A DNA stretch of 64,000 nt. Source: Xylocopilactobacillus apis. Its GTDB lineage: Bacteria > Bacillota > Bacilli > Lactobacillales > Lactobacillaceae. The DNA lies in the NCBI RefSeq assembly GCF_033095965.1, contig NZ_AP026801.1, forward strand, positions 1,198,001-1,262,000, written 5' to 3'. The notes below the pieces were generated by a model that saw only the letters and a list, made by a program, of their open reading frames with translations, ran no database searches and was not told where the DNA came from. Made by a program: the position numbers and the translations under genes. Below are positions 53,124 to 62,295 of the stretch, in pieces (positions within the stretch are counted from its first letter, which is position 1; each line of letters opens with the position of its first letter).

Positions 53124-54947
53124 ATGAATTTTTCAAAAGAAACACGAAATTCAATTATTGATCATTTAAAAAATGATCAATTAGATGTCTTAGCAATTGG
53201 TGGAGGAATCACCGGTGCTGGAGTTGCAATTCAAGCCGCCGCCGCTCATTTAAAAACAGGTTTAATTGAAATGCAAGATTTTGCTGAAGGTACTTCCTCA
53301 CGCTCAACCAAGCTGGTACATGGAGGAATCCGTTATCTAAAAACTTTTGACGTTGAAGTTGTTTCAGATACTGTTCAAGAACGTGCTGTCGTTCAAGGAA
53401 TAGCACCTCACATTCCGCGCCCTAAACGAATGATTTTACCAATTTATGATGAACCTGATGCAACTTTTAGTATGTTTTCAGTAAAAATTGCGATGGATTT
53501 ATACGACCGTTTAGCAAATGTTACCGGAGAATATGCAAATAAAGTTGTTTCAAAAGAGGAAGCTTTAAAACTAGAACCAAATTTAAATCCGAAAAATTTA
53601 TTAGGTGCAGGAATTTATCTAGATTTTGAAAATAACGATGCTCGATTAGTTATTGAAAATATCAAACAAGCTGCTGCTGATGGAGGTTTAATGGCTAGTC
53701 ATGTTCAAGCCATTAAAATTAACCATGATAGTCAAGGCCAAGTAAACGGAGTTCATGCAAAAGATCTTTTAACGGGTGAAGAGTTTGATATCCATGCTAA
53801 AATTGTTATTAATACTGCCGGTCCTTGGGTTGATCAAGTTCATAAATTAGATCATGATTTCCACGGTCCTGAAGAAATTCGTCCTACTAAAGGAGTTCAT
53901 TTAGTAATTGATAATTCAAGGCTTAAAGTTCCTACTGCTACTTATTTTGATACCGGCAAACAAGACGGCCGAATGGTTTTTGTAATCCCACGGTTTAATA
54001 AAACTTATTTTGGAACGACTGATACTGATTATCGTGGAGATTTTAAACATCCCGAAGTTACTCAAGAAGATGTTGATTATTTGTTAGAAGTAGTTAATAA
54101 TCGCTTCCCGGATGCTCATCTTACAACTAATGATATTGAAGCTAGCTGGGCTGGTTTAAGACCATTACTTTCTTCAAATGGCGGTTCTGATTACAATGGT
54201 GGATCTAAAAAGGCTATCTCTGAAGAGAGTCTTAAGAAAGTCATTGATACTGTTAACGAATATCAAGCAGGAAAAGTTGAACGTAGAGACGTTGAAGACG
54301 TATTAAACAACCTCAAGAGTGCTCAATCTGAAAAAACAAAAAGCGCATCTTCTGTCTCCAGAGGAAGTTCTCTCACTGTTGATCCAGATGGACTTTTAAA
54401 TCTAGCCGGTGGTAAAATTACTGATTATAGAAAAATGGCCGCTGGAGCATTAAATAAAATAAAAGATTTAATGGGATCTAAATATAATACTGAAGTCCAT
54501 TTAACTGATTCGAAAAAATTACAGGTGTCTGGCGGACATTTTGATCCTTCTAAAGTTGACGAAAATATTAAGAAATATGCCCAGGTTGGTATTGACCATG
54601 GCGTTGATTCTAAAGAAGCAACCAAATTTGCTAACTTATTTGGTTCTAACGCACCAGAAATGTTTGAAATGGCTGATCATGTAAAAGCTGCTCCGGGTCT
54701 TAGCTTAGGTGAAACTTTAGCTCTTCATTACTCAATGGATCATGAAATGACCCTTACTGCGGTCGATTATCTTTTACGTCGAACTAATCATATTTTATTT
54801 GAAGCAGATACCATTGATCAAATTAAAGATCCTATTATTGATGAAATGGCTCTTCATCTTAAATGGGACAATGAAAGAAAAGAACAAGAAATACAAAATT
54901 TAGATCAAGCTATTAAAAAATCAGAGCTTGATTATCTTAAAAGATAG
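53124..54947 (+). CDS. glpO: Alpha-glycerophosphate oxidase
   Basis: FAD enzyme oxidising glycerol 3-phosphate to dihydroxyacetone phosphate with O2, releasing H2O2. The product has 607 residues. The N-terminal FAD-binding motif is AIGGGITGAGVAIQAAA, followed by GTSSRSTKLVHGGIRYL and IRPTKGVHLV. An insert of about 50 residues (around 360-410, SEESLKKVIDTVNEYQAGKV) distinguishes the GlpO oxidases of lactic acid bacteria from GlpD dehydrogenases. I chose ATG 53124, behind AGAGGTG; GTG 53115 is part of that ribosome site. It lies 24 bases after glpK and 10 before glpF. Confidence 0.94.
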   Translation: MNFSKETRNSIIDHLKNDQLDVLAIGGGITGAGVAIQAAAAHLKTGLIEMQDFAEGTSSRSTKLVHGGIRYLKTFDVEVVSDTVQERAVVQGIAPHIPRPKRMILPIYDEPDATFSMFSVKIAMDLYDRLANVTGEYANKVVSKEEALKLEPNLNPKNLLGAGIYLDFENNDARLVIENIKQAAADGGLMASHVQAIKINHDSQGQVNGVHAKDLLTGEEFDIHAKIVINTAGPWVDQVHKLDHDFHGPEEIRPTKGVHLVIDNSRLKVPTATYFDTGKQDGRMVFVIPRFNKTYFGTTDTDYRGDFKHPEVTQEDVDYLLEVVNNRFPDAHLTTNDIEASWAGLRPLLSSNGGSDYNGGSKKAISEESLKKVIDTVNEYQAGKVERRDVEDVLNNLKSAQSEKTKSASSVSRGSSLTVDPDGLLNLAGGKITDYRKMAAGALNKIKDLMGSKYNTEVHLTDSKKLQVSGGHFDPSKVDENIKKYAQVGIDHGVDSKEATKFANLFGSNAPEMFEMADHVKAAPGLSLGETLALHYSMDHEMTLTAVDYLLRRTNHILFEADTIDQIKDPIIDEMALHLKWDNERKEQEIQNLDQAIKKSELDYLKR

Positions 54948-54957
54948 AGGTTAATAT

Positions 54958-55686
54958 ATGAACACATCTGTAATTACCCAATTATTAGGTGAATTTTTCG
55001 GAACAGCAATTTTAGTTTTACTAGGTGACGGTGTCGTTGCCGGCGTTAATTTAAAAAAATCAAAATCAAATGGTGCTGGTTGGTTAACAGTAACTTTGGG
55101 ATGGGGTCTAGCGGTTACCTTTGGAGTATATATGGTTTCATGGATGAGTCCAGGACATTTAAACCCTGCAGTTACTCTTGCAATGGCTATTGCCGGCAAG
55201 TTTGACTGGGCTTTAGTGCTTCCTTATGCGATTGCTCAAATTCTAGGTGCAATAGTCGGAGCTGTTCTAGTTTGGCTAACATACTTTCCACATTGGGCTG
55301 AAACCGACGATAAAGATGCAATTTTAGGCTCTTTTAGTACTGAACCTGCAATCCGTAGTTATTGGGCTAACTTTTTTAGTGAATTAGTTGGAACATTTAT
55401 TCTAGCATATGGTTTATTAGCTCTTTCGAAGAATAGTTTTGCAGGTGGTTTAAATCCAATTGCTGCTGGTTTGTTAATTGCAGTCATTGGTATCTCCTTA
55501 GGTGGACCTACAGGATATGCGATCAATCCAGCTCGAGATTTAGGTCCAAGAATTGCTCATCAATTTTTACCAATTGCCAACAAAGGCGGTTCTGATTGGG
55601 CATACAGTTGGGTTCCTGTCTTCGGACCATTAGCAGGAGGAATAGTTGCTGCTTTATTATTTAATGTAGTTAGCATTATGAGTTAA
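54958..55686 (+). CDS. glpF: Glycerol facilitator (aquaglyceroporin)
   Basis: MIP-family channel for passive glycerol entry, 242 residues, six helices and two half-helices. Both NPA boxes are present: HLNPAVTLAMAI and INPARDLGPR, the latter with the Asp after Arg that marks glycerol-permeable GlpF rather than strict aquaporins. It closes the glpK-glpO-glpF operon and is followed by a strong terminator. Confidence 0.96.
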   Translation: MNTSVITQLLGEFFGTAILVLLGDGVVAGVNLKKSKSNGAGWLTVTLGWGLAVTFGVYMVSWMSPGHLNPAVTLAMAIAGKFDWALVLPYAIAQILGAIVGAVLVWLTYFPHWAETDDKDAILGSFSTEPAIRSYWANFFSELVGTFILAYGLLALSKNSFAGGLNPIAAGLLIAVIGISLGGPTGYAINPARDLGPRIAHQFLPIANKGGSDWAYSWVPVFGPLAGGIVAALLFNVVSIMS

Positions 55687-55710
55687 TTTTTAAAAAATAT
55701 CTGATCATCA

Positions 55711-55756
55711 AAAAGCCTTATCATCGTTAGATTTATCTAACAAAGATAAGGCTTTT
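55711..55756. terminator. Bidirectional terminator
   Basis: AAAAGCCTTATC (55711-55722) pairs with GATAAGGCTTTT (55745-55756); an inner GTTAGA/TCTAAC stem extends it. It serves the glp operon and the converging oxidase gene. Confidence 0.9.
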
Positions 55757-55765
55757 ATAGTTAAA

Positions 55766-57163
55766 TTAATTAATTTTACGTTTTGGATTAAGAATCCCAA
55801 GCGGATCAAATAAATTTTTAATTTCATGCTGAATTTGATCGACATTGCTTCCAAGTTCTTCTACTGTCCATTGATTTTTAGACATTCCGACCGCGTGTTC
55901 GCCAGAAATAGTTCCACCCAAACTCAAAGTTTTTCTAAATAGCAATCTAATACCTTCAATTACATTATCAGGTGCTTCGGATTGTCCATTCCATAGGAAT
56001 GTTGGATGTAGGTTCCCATCTCCTGCATGTCCAGCCGTATAAATCATAACATTTTGGTCTTTTGTAACCTTGGCAATGTAATCAACCATTTCAGCTAATT
56101 TGGACAGAGGTACTGCCATATCTTCCATAATATAATAATCAGATTGAGCAAACACTGCTAACAGCATATCTTGTCTCAACTTAATTAGCTTTTTAGCTTT
56201 TTCTGGGTCAGTTGTTATTTCAATTCCCCACGCCCCATTTTCTTTTAGGATTTTTTCAGAAACTTTAGGCTCCTGTTCAGAAGCGTCATCAAATCCAAAA
56301 ATTAGCATTGAAGAACTATCTGATTTCGCATAATTAGTTTTCTCATACTCGTCAAGTGCCACAACTGTTTTACCGTCCAAGGCTTCTAGCATGGAAAAAT
56401 TAAGACCAGACAAACGCAGTTTATTTACACATTTAGCAAGAGCTGTCATATCATTAAAGAAAGCCATGCCAGTAACAGATTTTCCTAATGGTAACGGTCT
56501 TAAGCGAACCGTGATTTCAGTCACAATTCCAAGTGTTCCTTCTGATCCAATAAATAATTGAGTTAAATCATATCCAAACGCTTGTTTTAAAGTTCGCCCG
56601 CCAAGTTTTATTTCTCTGCCGTCTGCAAGCATTACTTTTAAGCCCAGAATATTATCTTTGGTGGCACCATATTTCAAACAACTCATACCACCTGCATTAG
56701 TAGATACGTTACCGCCAATTGAAGAGATTGGTTTCGAAGCCGGATCAGGCGCATAAAACAATCCTTTTTCTCGAGCCGCATTGTCTAGCTCCTGATTGAT
56801 TACTCCAGGTTCAACTACTGCAAGTGAATCATCAACATTAAGTTCTTTAATGTGATTTAATTTTTTTACTGATAAAATAATTGATCCATTGATTCCGTCA
56901 GCCCCAATAACTGTGCTTGTATCAGCTGTCTGCGGGACAACCGGTACATGAAATTTTCGAGCGGTTTTTAAAACTCCCCGAATATCTTCAACATCTCCTA
57001 CCTCAACGTAAGCTAAAATTTTACCTTGAATTGAATTCTCAGCTTTCCCATTGGCACTATGATCTAAAGCTTCTTTATCATCTATATGAATTTCTGCATG
57101 TGGTGTTTGCTCTTTTAAATAATTTAAAATTTCTGAATTTGTGTATGCCCCAAAAATAGTCAT
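55766..57163 (-). CDS. FAD-linked 2-hydroxyacid oxidase/dehydrogenase, GlcD type
   Basis: Flavoprotein of 465 residues with the VAO fold: an N-terminal FAD_binding_4 part (VVPQTADTSTVIGADGINGSIILS, DPASKPISSIGGNVSTNAGG, GSEGTLGIVTEITVRL) and an FAD-oxidase C-terminal part (DMAVPLSKLAEMVDYI, YTAGHAGDGNLHPTF, SGEHAVGMSKNQW). Glycolate oxidase GlcD and D-lactate dehydrogenases share this layout; D-lactate is a plausible substrate in a lactic acid bacterium. A single-gene unit. Confidence 0.9.
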   Translation of the reverse strand: MTIFGAYTNSEILNYLKEQTPHAEIHIDDKEALDHSANGKAENSIQGKILAYVEVGDVEDIRGVLKTARKFHVPVVPQTADTSTVIGADGINGSIILSVKKLNHIKELNVDDSLAVVEPGVINQELDNAAREKGLFYAPDPASKPISSIGGNVSTNAGGMSCLKYGATKDNILGLKVMLADGREIKLGGRTLKQAFGYDLTQLFIGSEGTLGIVTEITVRLRPLPLGKSVTGMAFFNDMTALAKCVNKLRLSGLNFSMLEALDGKTVVALDEYEKTNYAKSDSSSMLIFGFDDASEQEPKVSEKILKENGAWGIEITTDPEKAKKLIKLRQDMLLAVFAQSDYYIMEDMAVPLSKLAEMVDYIAKVTKDQNVMIYTAGHAGDGNLHPTFLWNGQSEAPDNVIEGIRLLFRKTLSLGGTISGEHAVGMSKNQWTVEELGSNVDQIQHEIKNLFDPLGILNPKRKIN

Positions 57164-57245
57164 TGTATACGCTTCCTTTCTTGTTTCTAAAGTAATTTTA
57201 ACACTTATAGCAAGAAAAGAATCAAATTTTTACATCAAATTATTT

Positions 57246-58148
57246 TTATACCAACGATTCAATAATTGTATTTTGTTTAGGTCCCGGGTGAGCAATAAAC
57301 ATTTGAGGTTTTTGATTAGAGGTTGCAACATTAAAAGTAAATTCAACATTCGTAGCTACTCCCCAATCACCTTGATTATTAAGAGCAATTAAAGAAATTT
57401 CTGCTGCTTTTCCATATCGATTTTTTAATTTTTCAACAAAAGGATAGACAGATTGATCAGAAGCTTCTTGTGGAGACAATCCTTCTTTCATCCGGCGAAC
57501 AATTTCATAAGAAAGACACCCTTTCATGATATCTTCTCCTAAACCGGTTGCTGCTGCACCTCCAACTTCACTGTCCACATAAAATCCGGAACCAGAAAGC
57601 GGAGAATCTCCAATTCGACCGGCTTTTTTCATAAATAAGCCCGATGTAGATGTTGCAGCCGCCATAGAACCGGATTGATCTAATGTTACAGCTCCAACAG
57701 TATCGTGACCGTCATATGGATGAGCGGTATCAACTTGCAGTGTTTTCACTTTCTCCATCCATTCTGTTTTAGCCGATTCTGTTAACATATTTGTCATATC
57801 AAATCCATTTAGCTCTGCGTATTTTGTCGCTCCAGCTCCCACACGAAAACTATTGTAATGTTCATGACTAAGTGCACGAGCTACTGAAATAGCGTGTAAA
57901 ACATTTTGAATTCCAGCGACTGAACCCTGTGCGAAAGTATCACCATCCATAAAACCGGCATCCATTTCCACAATCCCTTCTTCATTGGGTAATCCGCCAA
58001 ATCCAACTGACTTATATGCCGGGTTAGCTTCAACATCCAAAATTAAAGTTTCAACTGCATCTCCGGCCTTTCCTGAATTACTTAAAACCTTACTTGCTTC
58101 TCTTAAGCCTTCATAAGACATTTGCCAAGTTGAAATTGTTGCCCACAT
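57246..58148 (-). CDS. N4-(beta-N-acetylglucosaminyl)-L-asparaginase-like Ntn hydrolase
   Basis: Ntn-type hydrolase of 300 residues (isoaspartyl peptidase/asparaginase 2 family). Autocleavage before Thr150 in GHDTVGAVTLD would make the active N-terminal nucleophile; GRIGDSPLSGSGFYVDSEVGG and GLGEDIMKG bind the substrate, as in glycosylasparaginases. The N-terminal WATISTWQMS resembles that group more than plant-type asparaginases. It probably cleaves GlcNAc-Asn or asparagine-like amides, and lies next to glycosidase genes, but has its own ribosome site and a gap of 76 bases. Confidence 0.88.
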   Translation of the reverse strand: MWATISTWQMSYEGLREASKVLSNSGKAGDAVETLILDVEANPAYKSVGFGGLPNEEGIVEMDAGFMDGDTFAQGSVAGIQNVLHAISVARALSHEHYNSFRVGAGATKYAELNGFDMTNMLTESAKTEWMEKVKTLQVDTAHPYDGHDTVGAVTLDQSGSMAAATSTSGLFMKKAGRIGDSPLSGSGFYVDSEVGGAAATGLGEDIMKGCLSYEIVRRMKEGLSPQEASDQSVYPFVEKLKNRYGKAAEISLIALNNQGDWGVATNVEFTFNVATSNQKPQMFIAHPGPKQNTIIESLV

Positions 58149-58224
58149 TATAATTTCTACTCCTTTTTTTCTCAGGAATTTTTATTCAGAATAATCATAT
58201 GCAAAGATGATCAACAACCGATAA

Positions 58225-60690
58225 TCACAAACTAATTTTAGCGTTTAAGGTACTACCATTAGTAACTTTAATTTCTACCTTTTGGTCTTCATCATTTTTT
58301 TGAATAATTGCTAATGCTCGTCCGTTAAATGTCGCTGTAGATAATTCTAAATAATTGTTATCTGGTTTAGGATTGCCACTGCCAAAGCCTAAAATTTTAC
58401 CATTATTATCTAAAATTTCCACGTTTATTTTTTCATCTCTATCGTTAATAACATTTCCACTCAAGTCGCATAAACTAATTTTCAGATAATAAAGTTGTCG
58501 ATTACTGTTATTCTCTTTTTCTAAATTATAAGAGATAGGATCCATTTCTAACTTAATTTGTTTCTGCTCTGTATTTGCAGTCACTATACTTGTTCGACCA
58601 ACTTCTTGATCTTTATCATAAGAAATTGCCGTTAATTCTCCAGGAATGTAGGTTAAATCAAAAATGACTCGATGATTTTCATTAACCTCTTTCTTTTCAA
58701 CGACTTGATCATTTAACTTAAGCTCAACAGTACTTCCTGGACTGTATACCTCTACTTTTACAGGACTTCCCTCTGAAATATTCCATGTCCAACTAGAAAT
58801 AGTATCACTCATCATCCAAGGAGTTTTATTAAGCTCTTCTCCGTAATGATGGGGATTTTGTACTGCAATATATGGATCTTTTCGAATTCCAAAGACTATT
58901 TCGCGGTAATAAGAAAGTGGGCGACGAAAGCCTGTAATATCAATGTCTCCAACGTATGCTAATTGAGCCGGATACTGAGCGCCAAAGCCTCCTTCACCAA
59001 ATTTATAGCCTGGAATCCCAACACCAGTTTCTCCGATATAATCCCAACCAGTCCATGTGAAATCACCTATTATTCGATCATATTTTTCTACTAAGTTCCA
59101 GTTTCTGGCAATTTCTGGTGGATATGTTTCTGTACCAACAATAATTCTCTGCGGATAATCTTTTAGATCCTGCTCATATCTTGCAGTCATATAGTTATAC
59201 CCGGCAATATCTGTTGAAGCAAAAACTTGAGCAAGTTTTTTAGAGATATTAGGGTTAACAATGATTTGATCCAAATATTTATTCATGGCAGTCATAAAAT
59301 CATTTACATTACCCTGCTCACTTCCTTGATTAGATTGCTGTTCAACAACTTCGTTAACAATTGAAATCAATTGATTGCCAACTGAAAATAAACCATTTAC
59401 CCCAGCTAAAGTATACCTAGTAGGGTCAAGCGAATGGATAAGTTGGTTAATTTTATTGCTTATTGAAAGGCCTTGATTAGTTGCAATTTCAGGAATTTCA
59501 TTTCCAATCGAATACAAAATTACACTTGGATGATTAAAATCTTTTTCAACCATAGATATAATATCCTGCTGCCACCATTCTTCAAAATAAAGACTATAAT
59601 CATAATCTGATTTGCTGCGATTCCACATGTCAAAAGATTCATCCATTACATACATGCCGACTTTATCGCACGCTCTAAGTAAAGCTGGTGCAGCTGGAAT
59701 ATGAGACATTCTAATTGCATTAAATCCTGCCTCTTTTAAAATTCTCACTTGACGAAACTGAGCATCATCATAAGCAGCAGCTCCTAATAAGCCACTATCA
59801 TGGTGAATACAGGCTCCTCTTAGCTTTGTCTTAACTCCATTAATTCTTAGTCCATAATTTGCATCAATTCGTACTTCTCTAACACCAAACAGTGTATTTG
59901 TGTGATCAATTTGCTGATCATTTTTAGAGATTAAATTAACCTCTACTCGATATAAATACGGATTATCTTCACTCCAAAGATTTGGATTTGATATCGTTAT
60001 CCTTTCTTCAATTTTTCTTTCTTCATCAGCTAATAAACTAAAAGGAATATCTTCATTAATTATCTTCTGATCCGCATTATCATAAACTTCAATTTGTAAA
60101 TGTAAATCTTCAACGCTATTTATTTCTTTATTTATTACTAATTGTGATAGAAAAATCGTTGACTGTTCGTTGTTGGCACTTTCAACTTTAATTTTTAAAT
60201 TATCTGGTTTAAGAAAAATTTTATTTGAACTAGTCAATAAATAAACATCACGAATTAATCCGCTGCCAGAATACCAACGACTGTTTGGCATTGCTCCATT
60301 TTTTATCTGAACTCTAATTTCATTATCAGAACCATAATTCAAAAAATCATTTAATGTAACATAAAATGATGAGTAACCATATGGACGCTTAGCTGCCAAT
60401 TGTCCATTCACATATACGAAAGCGTTCATATAAGCGCCTTCAAATTTTAATTGAAAGATTTGATCTTTATCCGACTTTTCAACAAATAAATTTTTTACAT
60501 AAACATAACTTCCGCCATCACGATATCCAGTATTACCACCATTTAAAGTTTCTGGATCTGCAGGTTTTTCAATCATGGCATCATGTGGTAAATCTATTTT
60601 TTTAGCAGTTTCTGGAATATCCCAAATTAAAGCAAAAGAATTATGATCTTCCCAAAAATGCCAATTTTGATTCCAATTTGTTTCTTTCAT
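58225..60690 (-). CDS. Glycoside hydrolase family 2 enzyme
   Basis: Intracellular glycosidase of 821 residues without signal peptide. Order: GH2 sugar-binding domain (about 1-155), immunoglobulin-like domain (about 160-272), TIM barrel (about 275-600), then C-terminal domains of the DUF4982/Ig type. The acid/base is Glu398 in SIGNEIPE; the likely nucleophile is Glu521 in VGTETYPPE. These are retaining beta-galactosidase, beta-glucuronidase or related enzymes; this DUF4982-bearing group acts on plant oligosaccharides. It follows the GH43 gene by 66 bases and probably belongs to the same operon. Confidence 0.9.
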   Translation of the reverse strand: MKETNWNQNWHFWEDHNSFALIWDIPETAKKIDLPHDAMIEKPADPETLNGGNTGYRDGGSYVYVKNLFVEKSDKDQIFQLKFEGAYMNAFVYVNGQLAAKRPYGYSSFYVTLNDFLNYGSDNEIRVQIKNGAMPNSRWYSGSGLIRDVYLLTSSNKIFLKPDNLKIKVESANNEQSTIFLSQLVINKEINSVEDLHLQIEVYDNADQKIINEDIPFSLLADEERKIEERITISNPNLWSEDNPYLYRVEVNLISKNDQQIDHTNTLFGVREVRIDANYGLRINGVKTKLRGACIHHDSGLLGAAAYDDAQFRQVRILKEAGFNAIRMSHIPAAPALLRACDKVGMYVMDESFDMWNRSKSDYDYSLYFEEWWQQDIISMVEKDFNHPSVILYSIGNEIPEIATNQGLSISNKINQLIHSLDPTRYTLAGVNGLFSVGNQLISIVNEVVEQQSNQGSEQGNVNDFMTAMNKYLDQIIVNPNISKKLAQVFASTDIAGYNYMTARYEQDLKDYPQRIIVGTETYPPEIARNWNLVEKYDRIIGDFTWTGWDYIGETGVGIPGYKFGEGGFGAQYPAQLAYVGDIDITGFRRPLSYYREIVFGIRKDPYIAVQNPHHYGEELNKTPWMMSDTISSWTWNISEGSPVKVEVYSPGSTVELKLNDQVVEKKEVNENHRVIFDLTYIPGELTAISYDKDQEVGRTSIVTANTEQKQIKLEMDPISYNLEKENNSNRQLYYLKISLCDLSGNVINDRDEKINVEILDNNGKILGFGSGNPKPDNNYLELSTATFNGRALAIIQKNDEDQKVEIKVTNGSTLNAKISL

Positions 60691-60756
60691 TATTCACCCT
60701 TAAAATTATCTTATAAATAAAAAGCAAAGAACATCTGCCCCTTACTTTTTATTATC

Positions 60757-62295
60757 CTATTTACGCTCAACTTTCGTAATAGTTAATTCTGCATCATTTA
60801 GCACATAGATCCCCTCCATGTCTCCTGTGTTTAGTGCAGCAATTGCCTCGTTTGAAAGATGTAGTGATGAAATATCAAAATATATTTCACGATCGGACCA
60901 AACAGCCGAAAAACGTTTAGATGCTAAGTCGTTTTTAAGAATTAACTGATGAGGAAGATCTTTTGAAGTACCTACTACTTCTGATTGTTCGATATCAGCA
61001 ACTTTTAACACTTTTAAAATTTCATACTCTGATTTTTCAGCATTATACTGAATCATCAGTGCCGCGTAATGATCAGCATTAATTAAACTGACAATCCCTG
61101 CTTGTCCTTGATTTAACTTAGTATCTTTTATATCAACTGTTATTTCTAACGCCTCTTTTGGCTCACTTTGGCGCACACCCAAAAATGATGGAGTGCCTAA
61201 CTTTTCAATTGTCCGATCACTGCCGGTCAAACTTAATTTTCCTTTTGAAATGTTAAGGCGATCACCCAAACTATCTCGTAAAGTTAACCATTCAGCGCCC
61301 AATTTATCATTAGAAAATTCATCAACAAATGGCATAATTTTTTGTTCACCAATTGTTTCAGCATGATTATAAAAATCAGTTAAATCAACTTCTTGAGTTG
61401 GAACTCCGTGATATACTTTTGGCCAATCCTCCGACCAATCAACAGGATAAAGTAATGTTTCTCGGCCAGTATTAGTTATTTTAATAAACTCAACTGCGCT
61501 TGGACGAGTTCCTAAACACGTCATCCACCAATTACCTTTAGGATCTTGAAATAGATCAGCATGTCCAATATTTTGAAGAGGCTCTTCTGCCCGATCTCGA
61601 TTAGTAAATATTGGATTTACTTCAAGCGGTGCTTCATATGGCCCCCATAGTTCGTGACTGCGCTGCATTGTAATCATGTGACCTAATCCAGTGCCACCCT
61701 CAGCTATTAATAGATAATACCAATCACCTCGTTTAATTATATGAGGTCCTTCGACATCTCGGCCTCCAGTTCCCTTAGTTAAAACTTTTGGTTCAGTTAC
61801 TAGATCGCCGGTTGTCAGATCAATTTCAACCTGCTGGATTGCTTTAGTTCCTTGATCGTCAATGTAGCCCGTAAATTGAACATACGTCCGATCGTTTTCA
61901 AAATATAAATCTGGATCAATTCCTCTGATCTCAACTTCAACTCTATTTGGTTCCCATTCAATTTCTTCTTGATCTTTATTTAATTGGCCTTTAATAATAA
62001 TTGTTTTGAATTCAGAAAAATTAGTTGTTATTACATAAAAGAATCCATCATGATAACGAATATTGACAGCAAAAATTCCTTCATTCGATTTAGCCTGTCT
62101 CAAGTCTGCTTGCTCAGGATAAATTGCGATACCTTGCATTCTTGTCCAGTTCACAAGATCCTTACTCTTTGAAACAGCAATTCCCGGATAGTACTCAAAA
62201 GTACTATTTACTAGATAATAAGTACCATCAACTTGAACGATACTCGGATCAGGATACATGCCCCGCATAATGGGATTTTGATACGTTTTACTCAT
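60757..62295 (-). CDS. Glycoside hydrolase family 43 enzyme (beta-xylosidase / arabinofuranosidase)
   Basis: Inverting glycosidase of 512 residues, no signal peptide. The five-bladed propeller holds the three acidic residues: Asp16 in YPDPSIV (base), Asp127 in RGIDPDLYF (pKa modulator) and Glu182 in DVEGPHII (acid). A C-terminal beta-sandwich (about 325-512, GVRQSEPKEALEITVDI) is typical of XynB-type enzymes. It acts on xylo- or arabino-oligosaccharides taken up by the cell. The start overlaps the GH78 stop by one base, so the two are coupled. Confidence 0.93.
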   Translation of the reverse strand: MSKTYQNPIMRGMYPDPSIVQVDGTYYLVNSTFEYYPGIAVSKSKDLVNWTRMQGIAIYPEQADLRQAKSNEGIFAVNIRYHDGFFYVITTNFSEFKTIIIKGQLNKDQEEIEWEPNRVEVEIRGIDPDLYFENDRTYVQFTGYIDDQGTKAIQQVEIDLTTGDLVTEPKVLTKGTGGRDVEGPHIIKRGDWYYLLIAEGGTGLGHMITMQRSHELWGPYEAPLEVNPIFTNRDRAEEPLQNIGHADLFQDPKGNWWMTCLGTRPSAVEFIKITNTGRETLLYPVDWSEDWPKVYHGVPTQEVDLTDFYNHAETIGEQKIMPFVDEFSNDKLGAEWLTLRDSLGDRLNISKGKLSLTGSDRTIEKLGTPSFLGVRQSEPKEALEITVDIKDTKLNQGQAGIVSLINADHYAALMIQYNAEKSEYEILKVLKVADIEQSEVVGTSKDLPHQLILKNDLASKRFSAVWSDREIYFDISSLHLSNEAIAALNTGDMEGIYVLNDAELTITKVERK